In this document: positions 1 through 10,300 of the stretch, one piece after another
How positions within the stretch are numbered: position 1 is the stretch's first letter
How the letters are laid out: every line of letters starts with the position of its first letter
Source: Elephas maximus indicus
Taxonomy: Eukaryota; Chordata; Mammalia; Proboscidea; Elephantidae
Assembly: GCF_024166365.1 (NCBI RefSeq)
Contig: NC_064819.1
Span: 112,388,293-112,452,292 of the forward strand
Direction: 5' to 3'
Length of the DNA: 64,000 nt
The notes under the pieces: generated by a model
Told to the model about the DNA's origin: nothing
The model's database searches: none
Seen by the model: only the letters and a program-made list of their open reading frames with translations
Made by a program: the position numbers and the translations under genes

Positions 1-152
1 AACTGGCAAAATTGTCACAAAAGGAGAGACTGAAAGGGCTGACTCATAGGGGGAGAGTAAGTGGGAGTATGGAGTAAGGTGTATATAAGCTTATATGTGA
101 CAGACTGACTTGATTTATAAACGTTCACTTAAAGCTCAATAAAAATTATCTA
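1..152 (+). mobile_element. L1 LINE 3' end, running in from the left edge
   Basis: The end of an L1 3' UTR with its AATAAA-rich tail. The diagnostic stretch gacagactgacttgattta followed by aacgttcacttaaa recurs at 9660-9710 and, reversed, at 18310-18400, which defines one of two L1 3' UTR types in this window (type 2). The 5' part lies outside the window. Confidence 0.85.
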
Positions 153-479
153 AATAAATAAACGGGGCCCAGAGTTGAAGGTAGATACCAGGGAGCCAAG
201 ACTATAGATCCGTAAAAAGAAATGAAAGCAAAGGAAGTTGAGAAAAGGCAAATATGGGTAGGTCAAGGCTCCCTTTGGTAGACCAGTAGTTGGGTGGAGT
301 TTGGTGGTGGGTATAGGGGTTTAGGGCCCTTACAAAAGAAAAGGAAAAGACAAGACAATATTATAATTTAGGCTCTCATTAGCTGGAAACGCAAAAGCCT
401 TCTAACCTCCTCTTACCTTACTATCTGTCCTCCAATATGTTCTTTACAAGAAAAATAATTTGGGGCCATTGTCATTGCC

Positions 480-840
480 CTGCTTAAAAAATCAATTGGA
501 ACTCTTCAGCTTCGAATTCCTGACTCTCCCTCACCCAGGTCAATCCCTCTGTCCAACTTACTCCACATTAATCTTCTCATATTCTATGCAAGAGCCACAC
601 CAAGCTATTTGTTGTTTACTGAACATGCACTTCATTTTCCCTTTCATTTGCTGTTCTTCCTGCCTGGGATGCCCTTCCTGCTGTGTCTCAGCACATGCAA
701 ATCCCAGTTCAAATGCTGCATACCTTCTTCAGCAGCAATCTTTTCTCTCGAAACCTGTTAACTGTACTTCCCATGTTACATTTCGCTTCCCATCCTGCAT
801 TACAGTTATTCAGGAACATATTTTTATTCCCTCTAAGAAA
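480..840 (+). mobile_element. L2-like ancient LINE fragment
   Basis: Reads like a diverged L2 3' region: a run resembling ctgttcttcctgcctgggatgcccttcc, then cccagttcaaatgctgcatacc. This is a family resemblance from memory only. Open frames here (for example 460-963) are interrupted by the SINE at 845 and have no protein character. Confidence 0.5.
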
Positions 841-844
841 CCAT

Positions 845-1018
845 GGAAACCCTGGTGGCATAGTGGTTTAGCGCTACTACGGCTGCTAACCAAAGGGTTG
901 GCAGTTCGAATCCGCCAGGTACTCCTTGGAAACTCTATGGGGCAGTTCTACTCTGTCCTATAAGTTTGCTATGAGTCGGAATCGACTAGACGGCACTGGG
1001 TTTGGGTTTTTGGTTTTC
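845..1018 (+). mobile_element. AfroSINE, type A, complete
   Basis: tRNA-derived SINE with box A TGGCATAGTGG at 856-866 and box B GTTCGAATCC at 904-913. The tail ctatgagtcggaatcgac is shared with the RTE LINEs, and the 3' end is T-rich. It is flanked by a perfect 9-bp TSD AGAAACCAT at 836-844 and 1019-1027. This is the best-preserved short-type copy near the left edge. Confidence 0.95.
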
Positions 1019-1084
1019 AGAAACCATAAGCTCACTGTGGGCTGAATTTTTGGCACAGTGCCTCATAAAAAAAAAAAAAAAAAT

Positions 1085-1278
1085 TCCAAATAAACCAAAT
1101 CAAACCCACTGCCGTCAAGTTGATTCCAACTCATGGCTACCCTATGTTTGTCAGAATGGCTGAGTTTTTAAAAGTAGATCGCAGGTCTTTCTTCCAAGGT
1201 GCCTCTGGGTGAACTCGAACCGCCAGCCTTCCAGTTAACAGCCAAGTGCTTAACTGTTTACACCACCCAAGAACTCGG
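1085..1278 (-). mobile_element. AfroSINE, type C
   Basis: Reverse-strand copy: tail complement cactgccgtcaagttgattcc, the type C linker (gtagatcgcaggtctttcttccaaggtg region) and head complement cttaactgtttacaccaccc. The preceding A-run (1067-1083) is on the wrong side to be this copy's own tail. Confidence 0.9.
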
Positions 1279-1291
1279 CAAATATAGTTTA

Positions 1292-1455
1292 AAAAAAACC
1301 GAACCCACTACTGTCAATTTGGTTCCGACTCATAGCGACTCTATACGACAGAGTAGAACTGCCCTATAGAGTTTCCAAAGAGTACCTGGTGGATTCAAAC
1401 TGCTGACCTTTTGGTCAGCAGCCGAGCTCTTAACTACGATGACACCAGGGTTCCA
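1292..1455 (-). mobile_element. AfroSINE, type A
   Basis: Reverse-strand copy with tail complement ccgactcatagcgactctat and head complement acaccagggttcc. It lies 14 bp from the previous SINE in the same orientation. Confidence 0.93.
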
Positions 1456-2034
1456 CTCATACCTTATATGTGCCCAAAATTGTGTTGAATAGAAAGTTGA
1501 ATGAGGCAACTCTTGACATGTGATTTTTGTGCGCTACCCACAGTTTCTCAATTCATCTAACCTTAGAATATAGACCAATCAGACATATGCTATTTTTTGA
1601 GTCTTAAAAAAAACAAGCCTTATTATTCCCCAGAACAAATTTTTAACAACCTATTAAAACAGCACTGCTGCTATGAGCTAGCTGTTGAGAACATAAAGTA
1701 GTAGATACTAATACTTAATTCAAGACTTCTCACAACTGTAAGGGCTAAAATATAATATGGTAATAGTTTTGAAACAGAAAATCCATTTAAATATTAGTTT
1801 ATTTTTAACCTTAAATGTTAATCTAAGGTTATGTTTTAAACACAATTTCCAGTTACTAGAAACATCTAAATTTGCTTTTAAAACACTTAATTTATGATTC
1901 CCTGTATTTTTAAAATTTAGTGGAATCATAAAATCTGCTTCTTATGATTCATTTGTTCATTTTTACCCCAAGCACATAAATCCCCCTTTGAATTAAAAGT
2001 TCTTTAAATATCTATAGGACCTAAAGCAGGGGGC
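1456..2034. other. AT-rich stretch, nothing recognised
   Basis: No repeat family, splice-flanked exon or convincing coding frame is visible. The 69-codon reverse frame at 1720-1929 is low-complexity and unlikely to be a gene. Confidence 0.5.
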
Positions 2035-2280
2035 CTCATGGTAGGAAGAGGGCAGGCTTTGAAATCAGACAACAGGAGTATGAGTCACAGTTCTGTCCCT
2101 GACTAATAAAGAGTGTTTAGGAACATTGCCTAATCATACAGAGCATTGATAATATGGAGATAATAATCCTGATCATATAAGATTGATTTAAAAATTAAGC
2201 AAGGGACTACAAGGCCCCTGACACAAAAGTTCCTGACACAAAAGAGATGCTAGCTGAATGTTAGGCATTTTTTCCCCTTA
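2035..2280 (+). mobile_element. MIR SINE, diverged
   Basis: Core-like order typical of MIR: gctttgaaatcagacaacagg, cagttctgtccctgac, a diverged gaacattgcctaat, then gagataataatcctgat. Old and heavily mutated. Confidence 0.6.
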
Positions 2281-2309
2281 GTTTTCTCTTCTTCAGCCTG
2301 ACCAGTTCA

Positions 2310-2512
2310 TTGGTTGTCATTGAGCAGTCTCTGAGTCATAGCAACTCCATGTGTGTCACAGTAGAACTGTGCTTAGTGGGGTTTTCAATGGCTGATATTT
2401 TGTAATTAGAATGCCAGGCCTTTCTTCTGAGGCACCTCTGGGTGGGCTCCAACATCCAAACTTTCGGTTACCAGTCGAGTACATTAACCATTTGCGCCAT
2501 CCAGGGACCCCT
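2310..2512 (-). mobile_element. AfroSINE, type C
   Basis: Reverse-strand type C copy: gagtcatagcaactccatg tail complement, aggcctttcttctgaggcac linker and cattaaccatttgcgccatcc head complement. Confidence 0.88.
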
Positions 2513-2517
2513 TCTTC

Positions 2518-4173
2518 AGCCTTGTTGTTGTTAGGTGCCGTCGAGTCGGTTCCAACTCAGAGCGACCCTTTGCACAACAGAACAAAACACTGCCCGGTCC
2601 TGCACCATCCATACAATCGTTGTTACGTTTGAGCTCATTATTGCAGCCACTGTGTCAATCCACCTCTTTGAGGGTCTTCCTCTTTTCCACAGACCCTGTA
2701 CTTTGCCAAGCATGATGTCCTTCTCCAGAGACTGATCCCTCCTGACAACATGTCCAAAGTATGTAAGACGCAATTTCGCCATCCTTGCTTCTGAGAAGCA
2801 TTCTGGTTGTACTTCTAAGGTAGATTTGTTCATTCTTTTGGCAGTCCATGGTATATTCAATATTCTTCACCAGCACCACAATTCAAAGACGTCAATTCTT
2901 CTTCGATCTTCCTTATTTATTGTTCAGTTTTCACATGCATACGAAGCGATTGAAAATACCATGGCTTGGGTCAGGCGCACCTTAGTCTTCAAGGTGATAT
3001 CTTTGCTTTTCAACACTTTAAAGAGGTCCTTTGCAGCAGATTTACCCAATGCAATGCGTCTTTTGATTTCTTGACTGCTGCTTCCATGGCTGTTGATTGT
3101 GGATCCAAGTAAAATGAAATCCTTGACAACTTCAATCTTTTCTCAGTTTATCACGATGTTGCTCATTAGTCCAGTTGTGAGGATTTTTGTTTTCTTTATG
3201 TTGAGGTGCAATCCATACTGAAGGCTGTGGTCTTTGATCTTCATTACTAAGTGCTTCAAGTCCTTTTCACTTTCAGCAAGCAAGGTAGTGTCATCTGCAT
3301 AAGGCAGGTTGTTAATGAGTCTTCCTCCAATCCCGATGCCCCATTCTTCTTCATTTAGTCCAGCTTCTTGGATTATTTGCTCAGCGTACAGATTGAATAG
3401 GTATGGTGAAAGGATACAACCCTGACACACACCTCTCCTGACTTTAAACCAATCAGTAACCCCTTGTTCTGTTGGAACAACTGTCTCTTGATCTATATAA
3501 AGGTTCCTCATGGGCACAATTAAGTGTTCTGGAATTCCCATTCTTCGCAATGTTATCCATAATTTGGTATGATCCACACAGTCAAATGCCTTTGCATAGT
3601 CAATAAAACACAGATAAACATCCTTCTGGTATTCTCTGCTTTCAGCCAGGATCCATCTGACATCAGCAATGATATCCCTGGTTCTATGTCCCCTTTGGAA
3701 ACCGGCCTGAATTTCTGACAGTTCCCTGTCAATATACTGCTGTAGCCATTTTTGAAAGATCTTCAGCAAAATTTTGCTTGCAAGTGATATTAATGATATT
3801 GTTCTATAATTTCCACGTTTGGTTGGATCACCTTTCTTGGGAATAGGCATAAATATGGATCTCTTCCAGTCAGTTGGCCAGGAAGCTGCCTTGCATATTT
3901 CTTGGCATAGATGAGTGAGCACCTCCAGTGATGCATCTGTTTGTTGAAACATCTCAATTGATATTCCATCAATTCCTGAAGACTCATTTTTCGCCAATGC
4001 CTTCAGAGCAGCTTGGGCTTCTTCCTTCAGTACCGTTGGTTTTGATCATATGCTACCTCTTGAAATGGTTGAACATTGACTAATTCTTTTTGGTATAATG
4101 ACTCTGGGTTTCTTCCATCTTCTTTTAATACTTCCTGCATTGTTTAATATTTTCCCCATAGAATCATAGCCTT
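2518..4173 (-). mobile_element. RTE/BovB-class LINE, 5'-truncated
   Basis: Reverse-strand RTE of about 1.65 kb ending in the typical 3' tail (ttgttgttgttaggtgccgtc at 2522 onward is its complement). It holds most of the reverse transcriptase but no endonuclease. A 6-bp match AGCCTT at 2518-2523 and 4168-4173 is a weak TSD candidate. An AfroSINE abuts the distal end. Confidence 0.93.
3143..3997 (-). pseudogene. RTE reverse transcriptase fragment, open for 284 codons
   Basis: Part of the RTE ORF, which in intact elements encodes an apurinic-type endonuclease followed by reverse transcriptase. Visible RT motifs are GIDGI near residues 8-12, motif A as FIDYAKAFD at 131-139, the CQGCILSP block at 191-198 and the catalytic YADD at 233-236. 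The Asp residues of motifs A and C are kept. There is no endonuclease domain and no genuine start, since the first Met is internal to the family ORF, so this is a dead 5'-truncated copy that has not accumulated stops in this stretch. Downstream (below 3143) the frame is broken although the RT C-terminal homology continues to about 2560. It is the longest open frame with clear protein homology in the window. Confidence 0.9.
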
Positions 4174-4176
4174 AAC

Positions 4177-4342
4177 AAAACCAAACCCAAACCCATTGCC
4201 GTTGAGTCAATTCTGACTAATAGTAACCGTAGAGGACAGAGTAGAACTGCCCCATAAGGTTTCCAAGGAGCAGCTGGTGGATTTAAACTGCCAACCTTTT
4301 CATTAGCAGCTGAGCTTTTAACCACTAGTCACCAGGGCTCCT
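4177..4342 (-). mobile_element. AfroSINE, type A
   Basis: Reverse-strand copy directly beyond the distal end of the RTE; tail complement cccattgccgttgagtcaat, head complement ccaccagggctcc-like (caccagggctcc at 4331-4342). Confidence 0.92.
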
Positions 4343-5990
4343 CTTCAGTCTTAGGATCTCTAATTCCACACATGTTCCTCGCAAGGCCTGGTTTACTGGT
4401 CTGCTCTCCATCCTAATCATCCACTCAATTTGATCAATATTGCTCTTATAAGATGAATATTAAGATACCCCCAAGTGTGACATGACCATTTCACAGAACA
4501 AGGGGAATATGACTTGGCATGATCTTGATTTCATATTTCTATTTTTACAGTACCTGATAGCCATATCATACTTTGACTAATTTTAAGCTTTGTGATTAAT
4601 TAAATAACCTCTTCAGAACTTTTTTAATGCAACCTATGGTCAGGTCACATGTCCATTTCATAATTGAGGATCAATGTAAACAATTTCACTTACCTCTGTT
4701 AAGTTTCAACTAACGTATTTAAGTCCAGAAAATTTTACGTTGCCCAAATCACTTGATTTTGCTAATCTTTAAAAAGGTATGGGGGCAGACTGGTGGGAGG
4801 GGCACTAAGCAATAACTTCAGGAGATTCTATTTACCCTGATTTAATTGCGAAACAAACACCTCCCCTGGTGATCTGTAAAGAAGGACATTATATTTCTGA
4901 CTACGGGGAGGAAAAAGGATGATTTTGCACTTTGCCTGTGCCAAACACAGCCACCATGTGTAATTAAACTTCACAATTAAACTTGGTAATTGAAAACTAG
5001 AAATATATTCTTTTTTAAAAAAGATCATTTTAAGGACAAAGAAATGGAAAAAATGACCTTCCTTTAATTTCTATAACAGAAAAACTCTGTGTTTTAATTA
5101 AATATTTTGTTCCACAAATAGCACCGTCCAAAAACTTTGATTAGTAACTAATACTCTTGCTCTATTGCAAAAATATAATAAATTTAAGTTTCTCAGAATC
5201 TGTGCAGATAAAATTATATTTTTCTTTGAGAACATGTAAAATAAAACAATTTAAGATGAAAACCTTTTCTGAGGGTCTTCTGAGTAACTTCTCTATATAG
5301 AGGCCACGAGCAATTTTGGTTTTTCTTTGTTAGAAACTCATAGGAAATATTTTGGAAATATTTTCCCTATAGGTATCAAATACAATTTTAAAGGGAAGGG
5401 TGTGAATAGAAACTTACTCAACACAAAATTTCTATAAAAGTAAAATAATTGCAGTAAATTGAAGAAGTAAGAAAAATTCTGATAAAAATACATTTTTAAT
5501 TTCAGGCCACACTTAAACTTTCATTGTTCTTCTGCTTATGGTTCTCAGTATTCCTTTGCTGCTCCATTCTTCCTCCAGACCTGCACCTTTGCCCAGCTTC
5601 GAATGCCTCAGCTCCTGTAATGCTTAACTACATTTTCAAAGCAGCTTCCGCACTATATTTTGTAAGTGTTTATGATATACATTTATGAGCACATAGGCCA
5701 TGCTGATCCCCTGCATAGAAAACTCATATTCACCATTTGAGGAAGTGGGAGTTTTACCCATTTTAAATGCCTTGACAGCTTCAAACCACTATATTTCATT
5801 TACATTAATTTTTTTATTCTGGAAATGGGAAATGTCACACTGAGATATTCTGATTTCATACATTCTAGGGCAAACTTTTGCGAGTGAATTCTTTCTTTTC
5901 AACCTTAGCAAGCTAAACTAAGAAGAGGGGTTATCAATCAATTTTAATATTTAATGCTTATCTAATATTTTTCTGTCACCCCCCCTCTTC
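4343..5990. other. 1.6 kb AT-rich stretch without recognised elements
   Basis: I see no transposon signature or coding exon here. The 66-codon reverse frame at 4828-5028 shows no family resemblance. Confidence 0.5.
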
Positions 5991-6004
5991 CCACTCTAGT
6001 GAAA

Positions 6005-6155
6005 CCCACTGCCGTCAAGTCGATTCCAACTCATAGCGACCCTATAGAACAGAGTAGAACTGCCCCATAGAGTTTCCAAGGAGTGCCCGGTGGATTCAAA
6101 CTGCTGACCTCTTGGTTAGCAGCCATAGCACTCAACCACTATGCCACCAGGGTTT
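6005..6155 (-). mobile_element. AfroSINE, type A, with 14-bp TSD
   Basis: Complete reverse-strand copy flanked by a perfect 14-bp direct repeat CCACTCTAGTGAAA at 5991-6004 and 6156-6169. This is one of the cleanest SINE insertions here. It is the first of four minus-strand copies in 1.2 kb. Confidence 0.96.
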
Positions 6156-6229
6156 CCACTCTAGTGAAAGCAGGGAATTTCGTCTATTTACTGTTATCTC
6201 CCCTGGAACCTAAAACTGTAGCCAGCATA

Positions 6230-6402
6230 TAAAAAACCAAACTAAACTCATTGCCATTGAGTCAATTCCTACTCATAACGACCCTGTAGGACAGAGCAGA
6301 ACTGCCCCATAGGGTGTCTGAGGAGCAGCTGGTAAATTCAGATTCAAATTGCTGACCTTTTGGTTAGTAGCTGAGCTCTTAACGACTGCACCACCAGGGC
6401 TC
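6230..6402 (-). mobile_element. AfroSINE, type A
   Basis: Reverse-strand copy: tail complement cattgccattgagtcaattc, head complement ccaccagggctcc. It has a small internal duplication (aattcagattcaaatt). Confidence 0.92.
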
Positions 6403-6416
6403 CACCTGTCATATAC

Positions 6417-6575
6417 CAAAAACCCACTGCTGTCAAGTCAGTTCTGACTCATAGTGACCCTATAAGATAGAGAAGAACTGCCCCATAGGGTTTCCAAGGA
6501 ACACCTAGTGGATTCAAACTGCTGGCCTTTCGGTTAGCATCTGTAGCTCTTAACCACTATGCAACCAGGGTTTCC
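6417..6575 (-). mobile_element. AfroSINE, type A
   Basis: Reverse-strand copy: tail complement cactgctgtcaagtcagttc, head complement caaccagggtttcc. Confidence 0.92.
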
Positions 6576-7002
6576 AGTTTAATGTTAGACCTTCAAAATT
6601 TCCAACTAATATATATAACCAGAAATGATAAGCTATGCTACCAAGTTGGTGGGTTATACATGGGGTATTATCATATGAATCTGCCAGTTAGAGACAAAGT
6701 TGAACAGACATCATTTCTGCCTTCTTTGTGGATATTATGTCAAGACCCTTGGCTTTTTGGGATACTATTATGCAAGAAACCTATGGAAGTTATCCTTTTG
6801 CCAGAGGTTGGGGGAAGAAAAGGGGAACAGTTAGTGCTGCACTGTCCTCTTTGACATGGGCACATCACTCACTATCTTGTCACTTTTTTGTATACTGTGG
6901 CCAAAATTAGTAAAAGCAATCTGGGTTTTTATGGTATTACACCTCTGGCTTCTGAAGGTTTTTGTGTTTCCTGTGGGGCTGCACTGTTGAGTATTTAAGC
7001 AA

Positions 7003-7172
7003 AACCAAAAAAACCAAACCCAGCGCCATTGAGTCAGTTCTGACTCCTAGTGACTCTATAGGACAGAGTAGAACTGCCCCATAGAGTTTAAAAGGAGCAC
7101 CTTGCAGATTCGAACGGCCAACCCTTTGGTTAGCAGCTGTAGCACTTAACCACTACACCACCAGGGTTTCCA
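7003..7172 (-). mobile_element. AfroSINE, type A
   Basis: Reverse-strand copy with an AAGCAAAA-type direct repeat on both sides (left near 6998-7005, right near 7173-7180). Head complement ccaccagggtttcc. Confidence 0.92.
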
Positions 7173-7941
7173 AGCAAAAACAGAGGAGTTAAAAGAACTG
7201 TACAGTTCTGCGCTGGAAAACTCTAAGAAATTTCAAGTTATTTTTGTTAATAAGTCAGGCATAATCAAAACCCTGGTGTTGGGTTTTATTTTGATTGCTT
7301 ATCTTCTCATGTATTAGTTCTTCAGAAATAATAAATTTTTACTTTTCATTTTAAGGATTTCAAAACTTTAATTGTTGGGGATTATAAATTGCTTTTTTTA
7401 ATTACTATTAAGATACAATTTCCTAATTTATGGTCATCCTCTCAATATCAACAGAACTTAAAATGAGAAAGTTATCACTTTATATGTGTGAATCTACTTG
7501 ACCACTTACATTTTCTAGAAAGTATAGTCTAGAAACTGGATAAGAATATTCTAGGAACTGGAGTCCAGAATTTCTGAATCCTTGATTTAAAATCCTAACT
7601 ATTCAGAACACCAACCTTCAAAGTTAGCCAAGAGACATTTTGAGGCCAACGTGGCAGTATAGAGAGAAGCACCGTGTTGTCCCTCTGCAAAAAAGACACA
7701 AAAACTAAGTAAAACACACACAAACATCAATCCTAGAACTCTAAGTACCAAATGAAGGAATAAAGAACTCAAACAATCTCCAAATGAAGTAAGAAACTGA
7801 CAGAGAACAGAGAACAAGGAGCGCTCCAGAGATGCCAAGAATCAAAGGAGCTCACACAACCAACCTATTTGGGCATACCAAAACAAAGCAAGAAGCTAGG
7901 ACACAGTAAGCAAACATAAAGCAAATAAATATAAGAACTTA

Positions 7942-8217
7942 TTGATGGCTCAGAGACAACAGTCAATATCAAATCACAGAAAGAGGCAGATCATGATGGG
8001 TTCAGCAAGTGACCAAAACAAAGAATCAGGAAACCTACCAGAGGATGATAAAATCTGGGAATTACTGGAGGTAGAATTCAAAAGATTAACATTCAGCGAT
8101 CAAGAAGGAAATCACACAAAATGCAGACCAAGCCAAGGAATACATGAAGCAACAGAGGAACTTAAGAAGGTTATACAAGAAATAATGATAAATTTAACAG
8201 GCTGCAAGAATCCATAG
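7942..8217 (+). pseudogene. L1 ORF1 remnant (5' part)
   Basis: An ATG-initiated 91-codon frame, rich in Glu/Lys/Gln as expected for the N-terminal and early coiled-coil region of the L1 ORF1 RNA-binding protein. It stops early. ORF1-like sequence continues in other frames to about 8470 (a coiled-coil register ending in ISEIEDKA, then an RNP motif-like VTGVPE). It is too diverged to be active. Confidence 0.65.
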
Positions 8218-8740
8218 AGAGATAGCAAATAGAAATCCAAAAGATTAACAAAAAAGTTTCAGAATTAGACAACTCAGTAGAAAGTCATAGGAGCAGAATT
8301 GGGACAATGCAAGTCAGAATTAGTGAGATTGAAGATAAAGCACTGGACATCAATTTATTTGAGAAAAATCCAATAAAAGAATAAACAAATGAAGAAACCC
8401 TAAGAATTATGTGGGACTGTATCAAGAGAAATAACATATGAGTGACTGGAGTACCGGAACGGTTGAGGATAACAAAAGAATAGATTTGATGCATTGAATG
8501 CAATTGACCAAAGACCAGAGAAGTTGTGGAATGACATCAAGGACATCATACCTGAAGAAAGCAAGAAGTCATTAAAAAGACAGGAAAGAAAGAAAAGATC
8601 AAAACAGATGTCAGAAAAGACTCTGAAGCTTACTCCTGAACATCAAGCAGCTAAAGCAAAAAGAAGAAATGATGAAGAGAGCTGAATAGAAGATTTCAAA
8701 GCGTGGCTCAGGAAGACAAAGTAAAGTATTATAATGCCAT

Positions 8741-9148
8741 GTGCAAAGACCTGGTGTTAGAAAACTAAAAGGGAAGAACGTGTTTGGCATTTCTCAAGCT
8801 GAAAGAACTGAAGAAAAAATTCAAGCTAAAATTCTCACAACTGAAGCAATAAGCAACATCATGATAAATGGAGAAAAGATTGAAGTTGTCAAGGATTTTA
8901 TTTTACTTGGCTCCACAATCAACACCCATGGAAGCAGCAGTCAAGAAATCAAAAGACGTATTGCATTGGACAAATCTGCTGCAAAAGACCTCTTTAAAGT
9001 GTTGAAAAGCAAAGATGTTGCCTTGAACACTAAGGTGCGCCTGACCCAAGCCATGATGTTTTCAAGCATCTCATATGCACGCAAAAGCTGGAGGATGAAT
9101 AAGGAAGACCAAAGAAGAATTGATGCCTTTGAATTGTGGTGTTGGTGA
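8741..9148 (+). pseudogene. RTE ORF remnant, RT C-terminal part
   Basis: A 135-codon open frame that fuses the linker region (residues about 1-28, GISQAERTEEKIQ) to the C-terminal RT/thumb region (MINGEKIEV, LLGSTINTHG, FELWCW) across the internal deletion. It has no catalytic motifs, so it cannot encode an active enzyme. Confidence 0.8.
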
Positions 9149-9250
9149 AGAATATTGAATACACCACGAACTGCCAAAAAAAACGAACAAATCTGGCTTC
9201 AAAGAAGAATAACCAGAATGCTCCTTAGAAGCAAGGATGCCAAGACTATA

Positions 9251-9711
9251 TCTCTGTTGGCCCTAACAGGGAACACAACAGAGAACGGAGCAGAAGAACA
9301 GTGGGATATAGATCTCAAATTCTTATACAAAGACCAGGCTTAATGGTCTGACTGAGACTAGAAGGGCACTGGGTGTCATGGTCCCCAGACCTTCTGTTAG
9401 CCCAAGAGTGGAACCATTCCCAAAGTCAACACTTCAGACAGGGATTGGACCAGGCTATAAGACAGAAAATGACACTAGTGAGGAGTGAGCTTCTTGGCTC
9501 AAGTAGATACATGAGACTATGTGGGCAGCTCCTGTCTGGAGGGGAGATGGGACAGGAGCTGGCTGAACAGACATGGAGATACAAGGTGGAAAGAAGTGTG
9601 CTGTCTCATTAAGGGGAGAACAACTAGGAGTACCTAGCAAGGTGTGTATGAATTTTTGTATGACAGGCTGACTTGATTTGTAAAACTTTCACTTAAAACA
9701 TAACAATAATA
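9251..9711 (+). mobile_element. 5'-truncated L1 3' end (type 2) nested in the RTE
   Basis: Contains gaccaggcttaatggtctga and the end gacaggctgacttgatttg, then an AATAA-rich tail. The RTE reads caaggatgccaagactat on the left and resumes aagactatgtttcacaaac on the right, so AAGACTAT is a TSD (about 9242-9250 and 9712-9724). It matches the L1 type at the window start, not that of the host L1. Confidence 0.88.
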
Positions 9712-10018
9712 ATAAAAAGACTATGTTTCACAAACTTTTGACAGGAAGGATCAGTCTCTGGAGAAGGACATCATACTAGGTAAAGTAGAGGGCCAGTGAA
9801 AAAGAGGAAGACCCTCAACAAGATGAATTGATACAGTGGCTGCAACAATGGACTCAAGCATAACAATGATTGTGAGGATGGCGCAGGATCAGTCAGTTTT
9901 TCGTTCTGTTGCACATAGGGTTGTTATGAGTCAGAGCTTACTCAATGGCACCTAACAAGAACAACATACAAAACCAACAGCCAACATTCTTAATGCAGAG
10001 AGGCTGAAAACATTCCCC

Positions 10019-10300
10019 TTGAAAACGGCAACAAGACAAGCATGGCCTTTATCACCACTCCTATTTAACATTGTACTGGAAGTCCTAGCTAGAACAGTAA
10101 GGCCAGAAAAAGAAATAAAGGGAATCCGAATTGGTAATGAAGAAGTAAAACTCTCCCTATTTGTGGATGATACGATACTATACATAGAGAACCCAAAAGA
10201 CTACATGAGAAGACTAGTGGAACTAAATAGAAAGATTCAGCAAAGTAGCAGGATACAAGATAAACATAAAAAAATCAGTTGGATTCCTATACACCAATAA
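10019..10300 (+). pseudogene. L1 ORF2 reverse transcriptase remnant
   Basis: A 93-codon frame with L1 RT landmarks: [16 protein letters not shown] near residues 10-25, KEIKGIRIG at 32-40 and a degraded catalytic box FVDDT near residue 48-52 in place of F/YADD. C-terminal ORF2 homology continues in shifted frames to about 11540, for example WKGKRPWISKALL near 10610 and an RT-distal block near 11240-11530. Confidence 0.85.

Larger units (their letters stand above)
8478..9965 (+). mobile_element. RTE LINE inserted in the L1, internally deleted
   Basis: It starts in the linker between endonuclease and RT (agaccagagaagttgtggaatg). At about 8825-8832 it jumps to the RT C-terminal part (ISNIMINGEKIEV), so the RT core including YADD is gone. 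It ends at cacctaacaagaacaac. A 5'-truncated L1 3' end sits inside it at 9251-9711. No clear TSD is visible against the surrounding L1. Confidence 0.88.

Noticed and set aside
460-963. A 167-codon forward frame as a gene
   Set aside because: It spans an L2-like fragment and runs into the AfroSINE at 845; no domains or splice context.
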